DNA from: Candidatus Kuenenia stuttgartensis
GTDB taxonomy: Bacteria; Planctomycetota; Planctomycetia; Isosphaerales; Isosphaeraceae
Reading direction: 5' to 3'
DNA length: 64,000 nt
Assembly: GCA_945865635.1 (NCBI GenBank)
Contig: CAMBEP010000019.1
Coordinates: forward strand, 17,234 to 81,233
Under the pieces are notes generated by a model. The model searched no databases. It was not told the origin of the DNA and worked only from the letters and a program-made list of their open reading frames with translations. This document shows, piece by piece, positions 27,014 to 35,205 of the stretch. The position numbers were made by a program, and so were the translations under genes. Position 1 is the first letter of the stretch. Each line of letters starts with the position of its first letter.

Positions 27014-27916
27014 TTATTTCTTGGGATCAAGGCCGGTTGTCAGATCCTTTTGGGTGGGCGACGATGTCACACCGCCGGCTGGCACATCGACCTTGGCAAG
27101 CCAAATAATGGCGTTCAGGACCAGCTTTCGGAAATTCTCGTCGGACCAGTTCTCGTGATCGTGGCCGCCGGTGAAGCCAAACCCCCGGCCTCCATCAGGC
27201 CGGTCGATGGCCCATGAGATCACTTCCGAACGTCCCTTGGCAGCAACGATCTGTTTATGAGGTCCAGGCGGGTAGCTCGTTTTGCCTTGACGGTCGGTGT
27301 CGCTGGGCGTGGCAGTCAGGATCGGTGTGAAACTCTTCTGATCCGGATTGAAATGGATGTTGAAATACCACTCGTCTTTGACTGCAAAAGGCTTCACCCC
27401 CTGCGTGATCTGATGCTCGGGCAGTGACTTGATTTCAGCCGTCCAGTGCGGGTTGGTCGAGAAACCGGATTCATAATAGCCGCCGATCCATTCCAGAAAC
27501 CGGTTGCCAGCCTGACCGTTTGGCACCTCAACGGCATAATGCAGGCAACCCAGACCAACACCTTTGTCCAGCAGAGGTTTCATGACCCGTGCCAGTCGAT
27601 CGCCTTGGATCATCGGGTGATTCCCACCACCGTCCATGAAGAAAATGACGGCCTTGGCATCCTGAAAAATGGATTCGTCGGCGGGCCAGCCGCCGCGTAC
27701 AACCACTGGCTCAACGAGTCCGCTCTGGCCAAGGCATTTTGCCAGCAATGTGATACCGGCATTAAATTCGTGGTCGCCGGGCCCGTGGCTTGGCTTGCCG
27801 GCGATAAGGACGACTTTGGGGGCTTTTTGGGCAGCGCCCTGAGCCGATCCATCTGTCAGTTCTGACAGTAACGGCGCGGCTGCCAGAGCGGCCAATAATT
27901 GACGACGATCAAGCAT
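27014..27916 (-). CDS. ThuA-like domain protein with export leader
   Basis: A 300-residue protein beginning MLDRRQLLAALAAAPLL, an export leader with an Arg pair. The ThuA-like domain begins with KVVLIAGKPSHGPGDHEFNAG and includes the VFFMDGG strand, the LGCLHYAVEVPNG motif, and FGFTGGHDHENW near the end. The His-rich motifs differ from those of the neighbouring ThuA protein, so the two are distinct subfamilies rather than a recent duplication. It is probably an exported protein acting on a sugar intermediate; the reaction is unknown. It lies 182 bases downstream of a Gfo/Idh gene with a terminator between, so separate transcription is likely. Confidence 0.88.
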   Translation of the reverse strand: MLDRRQLLAALAAAPLLSELTDGSAQGAAQKAPKVVLIAGKPSHGPGDHEFNAGITLLAKCLGQSGLVEPVVVRGGWPADESIFQDAKAVIFFMDGGGNHPMIQGDRLARVMKPLLDKGVGLGCLHYAVEVPNGQAGNRFLEWIGGYYESGFSTNPHWTAEIKSLPEHQITQGVKPFAVKDEWYFNIHFNPDQKSFTPILTATPSDTDRQGKTSYPPGPHKQIVAAKGRSEVISWAIDRPDGGRGFGFTGGHDHENWSDENFRKLVLNAIIWLAKVDVPAGGVTSSPTQKDLTTGLDPKK

Positions 27917-27971
27917 TTTGTTTGAGTCCAGTCATGATTTGTGGTTGCGTGTAATGGGATGGAAAAAAGCG

Positions 27972-28009
27972 AAAAGCCGACTCGACAACATCAGGTTGAG
28001 CCGGCTTTT
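27972..28009 (-). terminator. Intrinsic terminator of the Gfo/Idh gene 28099-29361
   Basis: Stem 27972-27979 with 28002-28009, continued after a mismatch by CTC/GAG pairing. On the minus strand it is followed by two short T runs. It lies about 90 bases after the Gfo/Idh stop codon. Confidence 0.75.
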
Positions 28010-28098
28010 GATCAAGAGATTTCAGTCGCGAAAAAACAAGCAAAGGGGTGCATGCCGAGATGGATTGGCCGGCACCTGTTTTGCTCGAAAAATCGAAG

Positions 28099-29361
28099 TC
28101 AGATCAAGTCTGTCACACCAGGCATGGCGACCTTTGGAACAGGATTTGGTCCAAAGGTAAGGTTCTTGGCCATGGTGTCCTCTTTGGAATTGAGGGCTTG
28201 TTCCCAGGTCACAGCCTTGCCGGTATAGGCTGACATGCGGCACATGATGGCCGTCAGTGTGCTTTCGGCAACGGTCTTGAGTTCGTTCAGAGGCTTGCCG
28301 GCACGGATCGAGTCGATCAGGTCGGTGTGCTCTTGCACGTATGGGTTTTTGCCCATCTCGCGGATACGGGTTTTGGATTCGCCCGTGAAACGATACCCAT
28401 TCGAGCTCCAGGTTCCCTTGGTGCCTACCAGAGCTTCGCTTACGTTGTTTTCGCAGCCTGGAATCTGGCGGGCCATGGAAAGCACGTGGACACCGTTTGG
28501 ATATTCCAGGTCGGTCGCAAAGTGATCGAAGATCTGGCCATAAACTGCGTCGGTGCGCTGTTGGCGACCACCCAGAGCCACTGCGCGGGTCGGGTGAGCC
28601 TGGAAGGCCCAGTTCATGACGTCCAGATTATGCACATGCTGTTCGACGATATGATCGCCGGAAAGCCATGTAAAATAGAGCCAGTTGCGAACTTGCCATT
28701 CCATTTCCGACCAATCGGCCAGCTTATCTTTGTGCCAGAGCGAGCCCTGGTTCCAATAGCAGCGGCCGCCGACCAGATCACCAATCTCGCCAGCGTGGAT
28801 CCGGCTCATGCTTTCCAGGTAAGGAGCCTGGTGACGGCGCTGGGTGCCAGCCACAACCGCCAGATTCTTTTCCTTGGCTTTCTCATAGGCAGCCAGAACT
28901 CGACGGATCCCGGGACCGTCAACGCCAACGGGCTTCTCTGTAAAGAGGTGTTTGCCCTTTTCAATGACATATTCGATCATCATCGGGCGGAAGCCCGGCG
29001 GAGTGGCCAAAATGACCAGGTCCACATCGGAATCAATCACCTTCTTGTACGCATCAAAACCACTGAAGGCATGATCGTCGGCAACATCGTATTTATCGCC
29101 CAATGCACCCTTGAGACGCTTGCGGCATGTGTTCAGGTGATCAGGAAAAAGGTCGGCCATGGCATGAATCTTGACGCCAGTTGTGCTCTCGGCACAGTTT
29201 TCAGCAGCACCGGTGCCGCGCCCGCCGCAGCCCACCAGGCCCACCTTGATGGTGTCGCTGCCAGCCGCATGAACAGCCGGTATGACTGTTGCGGAAAGAG
29301 CGCCTGCCACTGTGGCGGACGTGCGCAGAAAATCGCGGCGCGAGGCTTGAGGATCTGTCAT
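28099..29361 (-). CDS. Tat-exported Gfo/Idh/MocA family oxidoreductase
   Basis: The start at 29361 yields a strong twin-arginine signal (SRRDFLRTS, residues 7-15) ending near HAAG. The NAD-binding loop is GCGGRGTG (44-51), and the EKP motif is kept (in LFTEKPVGVD). The C-terminal domain contains the YCYWNQG-like segment and the HNLDVMNWAFQ helix of planctomycete homologs. At 420 residues it has family length. It likely oxidises a sugar or cyclitol in the periplasm with a tightly bound cofactor, as for other Tat-exported members. GGAG lies about 12 bases before the start. The gene is alone, with a terminator behind it. Confidence 0.9.
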   Translation of the reverse strand: MTDPQASRRDFLRTSATVAGALSATVIPAVHAAGSDTIKVGLVGCGGRGTGAAENCAESTTGVKIHAMADLFPDHLNTCRKRLKGALGDKYDVADDHAFSGFDAYKKVIDSDVDLVILATPPGFRPMMIEYVIEKGKHLFTEKPVGVDGPGIRRVLAAYEKAKEKNLAVVAGTQRRHQAPYLESMSRIHAGEIGDLVGGRCYWNQGSLWHKDKLADWSEMEWQVRNWLYFTWLSGDHIVEQHVHNLDVMNWAFQAHPTRAVALGGRQQRTDAVYGQIFDHFATDLEYPNGVHVLSMARQIPGCENNVSEALVGTKGTWSSNGYRFTGESKTRIREMGKNPYVQEHTDLIDSIRAGKPLNELKTVAESTLTAIMCRMSAYTGKAVTWEQALNSKEDTMAKNLTFGPNPVPKVAMPGVTDLI

Positions 29362-29584
29362 TTCTGGAAGCTCCTGGTCATTTTGTGAAGGTCGAGAGGT
29401 CGCTGTGCCCATAAACATTCGCCATGTTTGGGGAAGGCGAAATTATGAGTTTACGAGGAGGAATTGGGCACATGAAGGGTTCGTTGCTAGAATTGATTAT
29501 AACAGACCCAACCGAAGGGAAAAGAGAGGTTTTCCGTCTCTGAGTCCAAATTGTCTTAGGATTGGACGGAAAATATCGAACGTA

Positions 29585-30268
29585 TCATGCGTCCTTCGGC
29601 GTAAAGCCCAGAACCACATCAAACCGGCCAGCAACCTCACCGATTTTTGATCCTTCCACTGGCTTGAAATCAACCATGATACTATCAAGCTGCTTCATAT
29701 CCTTTAGGCCTTTCAAAACCATGTCCTGCGCGTTGCCCGGGTGGCCTTTGACATAGCACTGCGTCGTGAGCAGATGTTTCCCGCCCTGACTGATCTTGTA
29801 GTGGATGTGCGGCGACCGGCCAGGATAGACCACAGGCTTGATCGTCCGGAACCCATAGGCCCCATTGGAACCGGTCAGAAATCGGCCATATCCCTGAAAA
29901 TGACGGTCCCGCTTTGTGCCGTTGTCGCTCCCGGAATGCAGGTAGGCACCGTTGGCATCCGCTTGCCAGATTTCCACCAGAGCATTGCGCAGAGGCTGGC
30001 CCTTGGAGTCGAGAATTGTGCCGCTGACCCAGGCTACCTCACCGGCAGATGGATGGATTGAGCTGTTGATGATCAAAAGGTCGTTGTCCGTATCCAGCGG
30101 CAACTTGTCGGGATAAAAGGGCCCTTCGGTCTGGGCCGGGGTGCGCACCAGCTCGTCGGCATAGGCTCCGGCGTGGCTCCCAAAAATGGCTCCCATGGCC
30201 ATCAGTCGCATCATCCGGCGACGATTTTCATCCACAAGCTCAAAAGTCTTGGCGTTTGTCAGGTTCAT
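29585..30268 (-). CDS. Intradiol ring-cleavage dioxygenase (protocatechuate 3,4-dioxygenase-like)
   Basis: A 227-residue protein with a weak export-like leader containing NRRRMMRLMAMGA. The domain begins with TEGPFYPDKLP. Iron(III) ligands expected from protocatechuate 3,4-dioxygenase are all visible: Tyr109 in GAYLHSG, Tyr148 in KPVVYPGRSP, and His154 and His156 in SPHIHYK. It would cleave catecholic rings between the two hydroxyls, using O2. The protein is a single chain resembling the beta subunit, without a partner alpha-subunit gene nearby, which is typical for the exported single-subunit group of unknown substrate. GGGGAG stands upstream of the start. Confidence 0.9.
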   Translation of the reverse strand: MNLTNAKTFELVDENRRRMMRLMAMGAIFGSHAGAYADELVRTPAQTEGPFYPDKLPLDTDNDLLIINSSIHPSAGEVAWVSGTILDSKGQPLRNALVEIWQADANGAYLHSGSDNGTKRDRHFQGYGRFLTGSNGAYGFRTIKPVVYPGRSPHIHYKISQGGKHLLTTQCYVKGHPGNAQDMVLKGLKDMKQLDSIMVDFKPVEGSKIGEVAGRFDVVLGFTPKDA

Positions 30269-30380
30269 CGCAAAAATTCTCCCCGAAAATGGCAGGCAAG
30301 GAATTTCTATTCCAGCTCTTTTACTTCGCAGTCATACACATTCTATAAGCGTCAGCGCCGCTCAGAAAGGACTCTTTTCA

Positions 30381-30650
30381 TCATTTCTTTTTCTGACGGC
30401 TCCAAACATATCTCAGGAAATCAATCAAACCGGCAAATTCAAAGTCGGGATCAATGTAATGCTCTACCACATAAAATGCGAAATAATAGGCTCTGGCAAA
30501 GGCCCAGATCGAAATGGCCAAATAAATGGCCACATCCCATCGAGGCATCTCCAGGATCAATAAACCAGAGGCCGACAGGCCAATGATCATAAACCCGACA
30601 GCCTTGGCGTACATCCACCAAGGGCTTGTCAGATCTTTGGTGAGTTTCAT
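30381..30650 (-). CDS. Small two-helix membrane protein of unknown function
   Basis: An 89-residue protein with two hydrophobic segments, about 15-34 and 39-61, and a basic C-terminus (RQKKK). I do not recognise a family. Its ATG overlaps the TGA of the glutathione peroxidase gene (ATGA at 30647-30650), so the two are translationally coupled. That coupling suggests a shared role in peroxide or lipid-hydroperoxide defence at the membrane, but nothing in the sequence shows it directly. Confidence 0.72.
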   Translation of the reverse strand: MKLTKDLTSPWWMYAKAVGFMIIGLSASGLLILEMPRWDVAIYLAISIWAFARAYYFAFYVVEHYIDPDFEFAGLIDFLRYVWSRQKKK

Positions 30651-31156
30651 GATTCTCTGGAGAGATATTTTTCAATGTCGCCCGAGAGACTCGCAGGTGT
30701 CGATGTCGGAGCATATCGCTCCACTACTTCGCCCGGACGGTCGACCAAAAACTTCGAGAAGTTCCACTTGATGGCGTCGAAGCCAAAAAGTCCACTCTTC
30801 TGGGCCTTCAAATATTTGTAAAGAGGATGCTCATTTTCCCCATTGACGTCCACCTTGGCGAACATCGGAAATGTCACTCCATAACTCAACGAGCAAAACG
30901 ACTGAATCTCTGACTCTGTGCCTGGCTCCTGACCACCAAACTGGTTGCAGGGAAAGCCTAAAATGACCAGCCCATCGGTTTTGTATTTCTGGTAAAGCGA
31001 CTCAAGCCCTTGATATTGTGGCGTGAATCCGCATTTGCTCGCCACGTTGACTATCAACAGAACTTGACCACGATATTCGGCCAAGGTCGTCTCTTTGCCG
31101 TCAATGGTTTTGACAGAGATGTCATAAATCGCGCTGCTCATGGAAGTTGCTTTCAT
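30647..31156 (-). CDS. Glutathione peroxidase family thiol peroxidase
   Basis: A 169-residue protein of the GPx family that reduces peroxides. The catalytic tetrad is visible: Cys42 in NVASKCGFTPQ, Gln72 in FPCNQFGG, and Trp131-Asn132 in KWNFSKF. Cys replaces selenocysteine. Cys70 in the PCNQ motif and Cys88 are further cysteines; bacterial Cys-GPx enzymes usually use thioredoxin through a resolving Cys. No signal peptide is present, so it is cytosolic. A second ATG at 31141 (MSSAIYDISV) is an equally likely start. It overlaps the following 89-residue membrane protein gene by 4 bases. Confidence 0.93.
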   Translation of the reverse strand: MKATSMSSAIYDISVKTIDGKETTLAEYRGQVLLIVNVASKCGFTPQYQGLESLYQKYKTDGLVILGFPCNQFGGQEPGTESEIQSFCSLSYGVTFPMFAKVDVNGENEHPLYKYLKAQKSGLFGFDAIKWNFSKFLVDRPGEVVERYAPTSTPASLSGDIEKYLSRES

Positions 31157-31246
31157 TCAAGTGATCGTGAACCGGTCGGCTCTGAATCGTCTGGAAAGAG
31201 ACTCGGTATCGGCAATCTTAAACGGTGTTGTCACAATAAAAAAGTC

Positions 31247-31278
31247 GAAAAGGCCAAGCTTCTCACCAAGGCCTTTTC
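31247..31278 (-). terminator. Intrinsic terminator of the FGE-like gene
   Basis: A 9-bp stem (31247-31255 and 31270-31278). On the minus strand it is followed within a few bases by six T. It lies 31 bases after the stop codon at 31309. Confidence 0.8.
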
Positions 31279-31308
31279 ACAAAAATCGATCCGTTCGTCT
31301 CGCCTGAG

Positions 31309-32424
31309 TTATTTCGTGCCTTTTTGCTTAACGATTGGCGACTTGAAATCGTCAAGCCCTGGTTTGGCCTTATAGGCACGCATGATCCGGAACCCGACGA
31401 ATGTCGCATCTGTGTGCCACCAGATCGACTGCGGACGCTGTGGATCCTGTACCGACCATTCCTTGTCAGACCCCCGCCGAACTGAGGAACGCAGGTCTTT
31501 GGCATCGTCATCCCACGATCCTCCACGAGCCACATACGAATATTCCTTGATGTCAGGCATCTGCACGGGATTGGCGCTGGTTTTATCCGCAGGCAGTTTT
31601 GAATACGCGTCCGCGGCATAATGATCAAGCACCCACTCCGCCACATTGCCGTGCATGTCGTGTAAACCAAACGGGTTCGGCTTCTTCCTGCCCACCTGCT
31701 GTGGTTTCTCCGTGTTCTCCACATACCAGGCAAAGTCGCCAATTTTTGAGGCATCATTCCCAAACGAATACTTGCTTGTCGTGCCGCCGCGGGCCGCCCA
31801 TTCCCATTCCCCTTCCGTCGGAAGCCTATAAGTCTTGCCCAACAGTGTGGAAAGCCAGCGGGAACACTCCATGGCCGAGTGGTGAGTCATGCAAATGGCC
31901 GGCTGATTGTCGTGGCCCATTCCAAAAGTCATATCGGCATAAGGCGGTGTGGGCCGAGTCACAGCGTCCGCAGCCTTGGCGGAATCGGCCTGTTTGGCCA
32001 AATCCACTCCAGAATTCGTCTTCCGTTTGATGTCCAGACTGAAGGAGTAAGTGTCAAAAATGTCCCAGATGATTTCGTGCTTGGACATCCAGAATGGTTC
32101 GATCCGGATCGCCCTTTGAGGCCCTTCATCCGCGTTCCGATCCGCCTCGGTTTCCGGCGAACCAATCCAGTAAGTTCCCCCCGGAACCGGTACCATCTCA
32201 ATCTTGAGATTTGTTCCTGGAATCGTTTCTGTGTAAGGCTTCATGTCGGCTGGAAGTGGCTCAACCACAATCTTGACCGGCGCTGAAGTCTGCGCCCCGG
32301 CCCCCACTTGCGAGAAAGCCCAGGCCAAGCCCACGATAGTCAATGCCAGAACGCGACTGCAACTGGCATGCGTTGCTTGAACCAACATTTCAAAGAAGCT
32401 GGGCATTCTGGTTATCATGGACAT
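31309..32424 (-). CDS. Formylglycine-generating-enzyme-like (SUMF1) protein lacking the catalytic cysteine
   Basis: A 371-residue exported protein. The FGE-sulfatase fold begins with VPVPGGTYWIGSPETEADRN and contains the conserved RLPTEGEWEWAARGG, FGLHDMHGNVAEWV and RGGSW stretches. In true formylglycine-generating enzymes a Cys lies after RGGSW in a context like RCAAR; here the region (about 300-318) reads SSVRRG, without Cys. The protein is therefore more likely a binding or other SUMF1/EgtB-fold protein than the enzyme activating the window's sulfatases. Its start lies inside the divergent second ApbE gene, an 8-base head-to-head overlap; a later ATG at 32406 would remove the overlap. Confidence 0.87.
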   Translation of the reverse strand: MSMITRMPSFFEMLVQATHASCSRVLALTIVGLAWAFSQVGAGAQTSAPVKIVVEPLPADMKPYTETIPGTNLKIEMVPVPGGTYWIGSPETEADRNADEGPQRAIRIEPFWMSKHEIIWDIFDTYSFSLDIKRKTNSGVDLAKQADSAKAADAVTRPTPPYADMTFGMGHDNQPAICMTHHSAMECSRWLSTLLGKTYRLPTEGEWEWAARGGTTSKYSFGNDASKIGDFAWYVENTEKPQQVGRKKPNPFGLHDMHGNVAEWVLDHYAADAYSKLPADKTSANPVQMPDIKEYSYVARGGSWDDDAKDLRSSVRRGSDKEWSVQDPQRPQSIWWHTDATFVGFRIMRAYKAKPGLDDFKSPIVKQKGTK

Positions 32425-33529
32425 GATCTCTTGTAGTTCGAAATGGTTTGGAAGAAGTCTCTTGCATGGGCTTTGGCTTGCGATGGCCGCTCTACTCGCC
32501 GAAACGCCTTGCCTGCTTCACTTTTGCATCGCTCGTTCGGCGCCACAGCCGCTCCAGCGTTTCGAATTCACCGAAACGCACATGGGTAGCCCCGTTCATA
32601 TTGTGTTATACACCACGGAGACACAAACCGCCAATAATGCTGCCCGCTCTGCCTATGCCAGAGTCGCTCAGTTAGACCAGATTTTCAGCGACTACAACCC
32701 CCAAAGCGAACTCATGAAACTGGTCGATCATTTTGCGGAACAAGATCACGAGCCAGTCTCTGTCAGTCCAGACCTATTCTTTTTATTTCAAAAATCGCAA
32801 GCCATCTCTGAAGCCACCTGTGGAGCATTTGACATCACCGCTGCGCCCGTGATCCGACAGTGGCGCCGCGCCAGACGGGATCGTAAGCTCCCAACCACCA
32901 AAAACCTCCAGGAAGCCATCAGCCGAGTTGGTTATCGGCGGATCAAGCTCATGCAGCCCGGTAGAAATGTCCTACTAGAGCCGGGAACCAAGCTCGATCT
33001 TGGTGGAATCGCCAAAGGATATACCGCTATGGAAGCACTCAAAGTGCTGCGCATGCTCGATATTCAAAGTGCTCTGGTCAGTGTTGCCGGCGATATCGCC
33101 GTGGGTAGTGCTCCGCCTAATCAAGCGGGCTGGAGGGTTGACGTTGCAGGCTTGAATCCAACAAAAGACGAGCCCCTGTTTCATTTGCAACTGATCAATG
33201 CCTCAATTTCAACCAGCGGCGATGCCGAGCGATTTGTTGAGATCGAAGGTCGCAGATATAGCCACATCGTAGACACAAAAACCGGCTTGGGCATCGAGCG
33301 ACGCGCCACAGTCACTGTGGTGGCAACCGATGGCTCCGCAGCGGATGCATACGCAACAGCATTTTATGCATTGGGTGTGAAGGGCCCGGATTTAATGGGC
33401 CACCTCAAAAACCCACCCGAATTGGCTGTGAGCTGGCTGGAGCAATCTGCCAACGGAAAATTCCATAAACGAACCAATCAAGCATTTGACAAACTGGCAA
33501 AAAATGAAAACCCGACCGTCTTACATTAA
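32417..33529 (+). CDS. FAD:protein FMN transferase (ApbE)
   Basis: A 370-residue exported protein: a hydrophobic leader (about 15-40) is followed by a complete ApbE domain. The canonical DLGGIAKGY motif is present (unlike the ApbE-DUF2271 protein at 304), as are STSGD and the YSHIVDTKTG motif. The enzyme attaches FMN to Thr of exported redox proteins, such as those of Nqr/Rnf or fumarate-reductase type. No obvious flavinylation target (FMN_bind) is encoded in the window. The start is uncertain: ATGs at 32417, 32423 and 32483 are possible, none with a strong ribosome-binding site. It is divergent from the FGE-like gene. Confidence 0.9.
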   Translation: MDMISCSSKWFGRSLLHGLWLAMAALLAETPCLLHFCIARSAPQPLQRFEFTETHMGSPVHIVLYTTETQTANNAARSAYARVAQLDQIFSDYNPQSELMKLVDHFAEQDHEPVSVSPDLFFLFQKSQAISEATCGAFDITAAPVIRQWRRARRDRKLPTTKNLQEAISRVGYRRIKLMQPGRNVLLEPGTKLDLGGIAKGYTAMEALKVLRMLDIQSALVSVAGDIAVGSAPPNQAGWRVDVAGLNPTKDEPLFHLQLINASISTSGDAERFVEIEGRRYSHIVDTKTGLGIERRATVTVVATDGSAADAYATAFYALGVKGPDLMGHLKNPPELAVSWLEQSANGKFHKRTNQAFDKLAKNENPTVLH

Positions 33530-33546
33530 GAAAATGCAAGACGGTC
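33514..33546. terminator. Hairpin spanning the ApbE stop codon
   Basis: A perfect 9-bp stem (33514-33522 and 33538-33546). The 15-base loop contains the TAA stop of the ApbE gene. It lies between this gene and the converging CE15 gene. Confidence 0.6.
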
Positions 33547-33585
33547 ACATGTTTCACTTCCCTGGAAGGCATTTGATCATGGATA

Positions 33586-34875
33586 TCACTTCGCCTTCAG
33601 ATGCTTGTCTGCAAAAGCTATGAACTGGTCCCAGTCATAAGCCACCACATCGTGTTCGCCCGGGCGAATGTGATACCCCAATCGGCCCATGACAGGTGAG
33701 GATATCGCAGGCATTTCTTTTACAGGAATGCCGTCGTTTGTCAAAAGTCTGTAGACCGGATCAGCCCCCACTGTACTGAGGAATTCACCCTTGGGGTCGG
33801 CCCAGGTGTCTTTTTCTGCACTCGCAATATAAACGGGGCGGGGGGCCACCAAAGTGATAAGTGAATGGGCGTCGAATGCCATTTTCGCTTCGTTTTGATT
33901 GTATTTCCGAAAGTTCAGGCTAAACCAGTGTGGAAAAGCCGTGTTGATTCGAAAAACGGTCTCGCCAATCTCCCTTCTCTCAATCGCAGCACCGCCGCAA
34001 CCGGAATTATTGGCGATCACAAGTGCAAATCGAGGGTCGGCAATGCCTGCCCACAATGAGGCCTTACCAAGCCTGGAATGACCGATCACGGCCACCTTGG
34101 AAGTGTCAATATCAGTGTCATTCTGGAGATAATCCAGCGACCGGCTCAAACCCCAGGCCCAGGCCGCGATCGAACCCCATTCATCGGCCGTTCGCCCTTG
34201 CTGGCTCGGATCTCGAAACAACGAATGCACCCCATTATGAAACCCATCGTCAAAATCAGGATCAATATCCCCATAATAAATGGTGGCCAGGCCATATCCA
34301 TTCTTGAGAATCTTCTCGACTTGCCAGCGACTGGCCTCGCTGCCCCTGAGCGTCTCGGTCGCCCGATTATTGATCACACTGTTGTTCTTGTTGGGTCGCA
34401 TCCAGGATTTAGCAAGCGGGAGATCCGGTTCATTTGTCACAGCCTGGTTGCCATTGAAATTCAAGCCCATGAAGAGAGGCACTTTGCCTGTGGCTTGACT
34501 GGGCGTGTAAATCAATAGATCAACAGGAATATCTTTACCATTGCGCTTCAAGTGCAGTGTCACCAGCTTTCGCTTGGCCAGTCCACCCAACGCATCGGTT
34601 TTAATCTGCGGCGTATCGGCTGAAATTTCGACAGACTCGTTCGGTATCCGGCCAAACATTTCCCGAGTCACAGTTTCCAGAAGTTCAGAGCGGCGGGCGG
34701 GCCACTCCTTGGCTGAGCCCACCTTTCGACCATCATTAAAAACTAATGGGTCAGGCAGGGTGTAGGGCTTGATTTTCGATTCGTCGTAATTGGCTGGCGG
34801 AACTTTGGATAAGTCCTGAGCCCAACAAGGCGAAACGGTCAGGACCGATGCGATCAGAATTCGAAGTAGTTTCAT
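33586..34875 (-). CDS. Glucuronoyl-esterase-like protein, CE15 family
   Basis: A 429-residue secreted alpha/beta hydrolase; the signal peptide ends at CWA-Q (residue 20). The nucleophile is Ser267 in GHSRLGK, the form used by bacterial CE15 enzymes. The oxyanion region NNSGCGGAAIERR and the INTAFPHWF segment follow. The catalytic His is His408 in RPGEHDV, and an acid lies in the AEKDTWADP region. CE15 enzymes cut ester bonds between lignin alcohols and 4-O-methylglucuronic acid, or other uronate esters. With the sulfatases and sialidases it adds to a polysaccharide-deprotecting repertoire. It is divergent from the next Gfo/Idh gene. Confidence 0.92.
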   Translation of the reverse strand: MKLLRILIASVLTVSPCWAQDLSKVPPANYDESKIKPYTLPDPLVFNDGRKVGSAKEWPARRSELLETVTREMFGRIPNESVEISADTPQIKTDALGGLAKRKLVTLHLKRNGKDIPVDLLIYTPSQATGKVPLFMGLNFNGNQAVTNEPDLPLAKSWMRPNKNNSVINNRATETLRGSEASRWQVEKILKNGYGLATIYYGDIDPDFDDGFHNGVHSLFRDPSQQGRTADEWGSIAAWAWGLSRSLDYLQNDTDIDTSKVAVIGHSRLGKASLWAGIADPRFALVIANNSGCGGAAIERREIGETVFRINTAFPHWFSLNFRKYNQNEAKMAFDAHSLITLVAPRPVYIASAEKDTWADPKGEFLSTVGADPVYRLLTNDGIPVKEMPAISSPVMGRLGYHIRPGEHDVVAYDWDQFIAFADKHLKAK

Positions 34876-35205
34876 TTGATTTCGCGTCCGTCGGTTTTTG
34901 AGATTTCAAAAGGTACTTGAAGGTGCCACCGTTATCGGGGCAAGGCATGGTTGCGCTCTCGAAATCATAAGGCCTGAACCAGGTGTACTCAATAGCCCTT
35001 TGAGGAAAATTCATGCATGCCGATTCTACCGATCGTGACTTCATGCTGGAGAATGTTTCCCGTTTCTTAAAAAATTCTCTGGCATATCGAATTCCGACGG
35101 ATGATAATTGGTCTTATCCCCACCGCGTGTATTGAGCATGCCCACAATCTACCCTTGAATCGATATCCGCAGACTTTTCCATAGAACAGCAGGAGTCTCT
35201 TCACC
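34876..35205. other. Divergent intergenic region, no gene seen
   Basis: About 330 bases between divergent CE15 and Gfo/Idh genes. It should hold both promoters. I see no clear hairpins, repeats or additional coding sequence. Confidence 0.5.
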
